Shown: positions 6,075-6,611 of the stretch, piece by piece
Numbering within the stretch: the stretch's first letter is position 1
Layout of the letters: the number at the start of each line of letters is the position of its first letter
Source of the DNA: Methanobacterium sp.
GTDB taxonomy: Archaea; Methanobacteriota; Methanobacteria; Methanobacteriales; Methanobacteriaceae
DNA length: 6,611 bases
Direction: 5' to 3'
Assembly: GCA_020854975.1 (NCBI GenBank)
Contig: JAHKLQ010000152.1
Span: 1-6,611 of the forward strand
Translations under genes and position numbers: made by a program
Notes under the pieces: model-generated
Database searches by the model: none
The model's input: only the letters and a program-made list of their open reading frames with translations
Told to the model about the DNA's origin: nothing

Positions 6075-6103
6075 TTTTAAAAGCATAGATTTTAAAAACA
6101 TAG
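6075..6103. repeat. Short tandem repeat, 15-base period
   Basis: TTTTAAAAGCATAG (6075-6088) is followed by TTTTAAAAACATAG (6090-6103), matching at 13 of 14 positions. It lies between the convergent dehydratase and DUF5518-like genes. No function is apparent. Confidence 0.6.
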
Positions 6104-6113
6104 CCTCTGAAAA

Positions 6114-6160
6114 ACTTTAAAAAATTATATTAAAATAAAAAAATCAATGGCCCATTAATA
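6114..6160 (-). terminator. T-rich terminator for the DUF5518-like gene
   Basis: Read on the minus strand directly after the stop codon, this stretch has a near-palindrome AATGGGCCATT (6146-6156), then a T7 run (6137-6143) and further T-runs down to 6118. It fits archaeal termination. Confidence 0.45.
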
Positions 6161-6574
6161 TTAATGTTCCATTTTTACTTCTTTTCGGCCATTTTCTTTG
6201 ATTTCAGCACCGATAAATCCTCCAACAGCACCTAAAACTCCACCTACAAGTATGGATAGCACAGTGAGGAATACACCAACTATTAAGGTAATTGTACCTG
6301 CCACAATACCTATTTTGGCAAATATAAGTCCAATTATGGCACTTAAAGCTCCGAATCCTGCTATGAACAGGATACCAATGATCAATCCGCCAATGATACC
6401 GGTTAAGGCCCCTTCCACTGGGGCGTCTTTTCTTTCACCACTTCCAATGTAAGTTGCCACCAGCCCCCCTATGATTGGGCCTAAAAAGAATAGTGGAAAG
6501 ACAGAAATGGTTAAAACTATGGTTAAAACTGCGTTTATAAGAGAACCTACTCCTACTGCTTTCCAGTCTATCAT
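6161..6574 (-). CDS. DUF5518-like small integral membrane protein
   Basis: This 137-residue protein has about four glycine-rich membrane helices (roughly residues 8-26, 30-46, 56-86 as one or two, and 88-124) and a charged C-terminal tail [14 protein letters not shown]. The pattern [12 protein letters not shown]...[12 protein letters not shown]...[11 protein letters not shown]...[15 protein letters not shown] is typical of the DUF5518 family, common in methanogens and haloarchaea and without known function. Glycine zipper-like spacing (GGVLGAVGG) suggests tight helix packing or oligomerisation, which is an inference. The start is supported by GGTGAT at 6581-6586 on the minus strand, six bases before the ATG. 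It is convergent with the dehydratase gene. Its promoter probably lies at the right edge, where a TATA-like GCATAAAAAC is seen at about 6597-6606. The family name is from memory. Confidence 0.82.
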   Translation of the reverse strand: MIDWKAVGVGSLINAVLTIVLTISVFPLFFLGPIIGGLVATYIGSGERKDAPVEGALTGIIGGLIIGILFIAGFGALSAIIGLIFAKIGIVAGTITLIVGVFLTVLSILVGGVLGAVGGFIGAEIKENGRKEVKMEH

Positions 6575-6611
6575 TTTTGTATCACCATGAAATTACTTGT
6601 TTTTATGCATC

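Overview
The window most likely comes from a methanogenic archaeon of the order Methanobacteriales, probably Methanobacterium or a close relative. It carries the large subunit of the archaeal family D DNA polymerase, a 53-residue archaeal Sec61beta, the small subunit of the archaeal phosphomevalonate dehydratase, and a DUF5518-type membrane protein. Intergenic regions are AT-rich with TATA-like boxes, and Shine-Dalgarno sites match the GGAGGTGAT type. The order-level assignment is an inference from gene content and base composition, not from a search.

Layout: (1) 1-1257, minus strand: the N-terminal 419 codons of DNA polymerase D large subunit (DP2), running off the left edge. (2) 1258-1642: a 385-base divergent intergenic region with a 26-bp tandem duplication, the second copy of which contains a perfect 6-bp dyad. 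(3) 1643-1804: Sec61beta, too short for most ORF cut-offs. (4) 1945-3294: adenylosuccinate lyase (purB), ended by a stem-loop plus T-run. (5) 3481-4398 and 4589-5491: two adjacent paralogous membrane proteins, called A and B here, each made of three copies of one module that ends in YN-x3-P-x2-GG-x-x-L. (6) 5590-6000: phosphomevalonate dehydratase small subunit (DUF126, aconitase-X swivel domain). (7) 6161-6574, minus strand: a DUF5518-like four-helix membrane protein, convergent with the previous gene.

The recognised genes are housekeeping genes (replication, protein export, purine synthesis, isoprenoid lipid synthesis). They do not form one pathway, and most appear to have their own promoter and terminator. 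The part that stands out is the A/B pair: six tandem copies of one membrane module across two genes. Every Lys and Arg lies at the N-terminus or at module junctions, which gives an unusually clear predicted topology. In A, one predicted external loop carries three consecutive NAT sequons. Their function is unknown. No mobile element, CRISPR array, tRNA or rRNA was seen.
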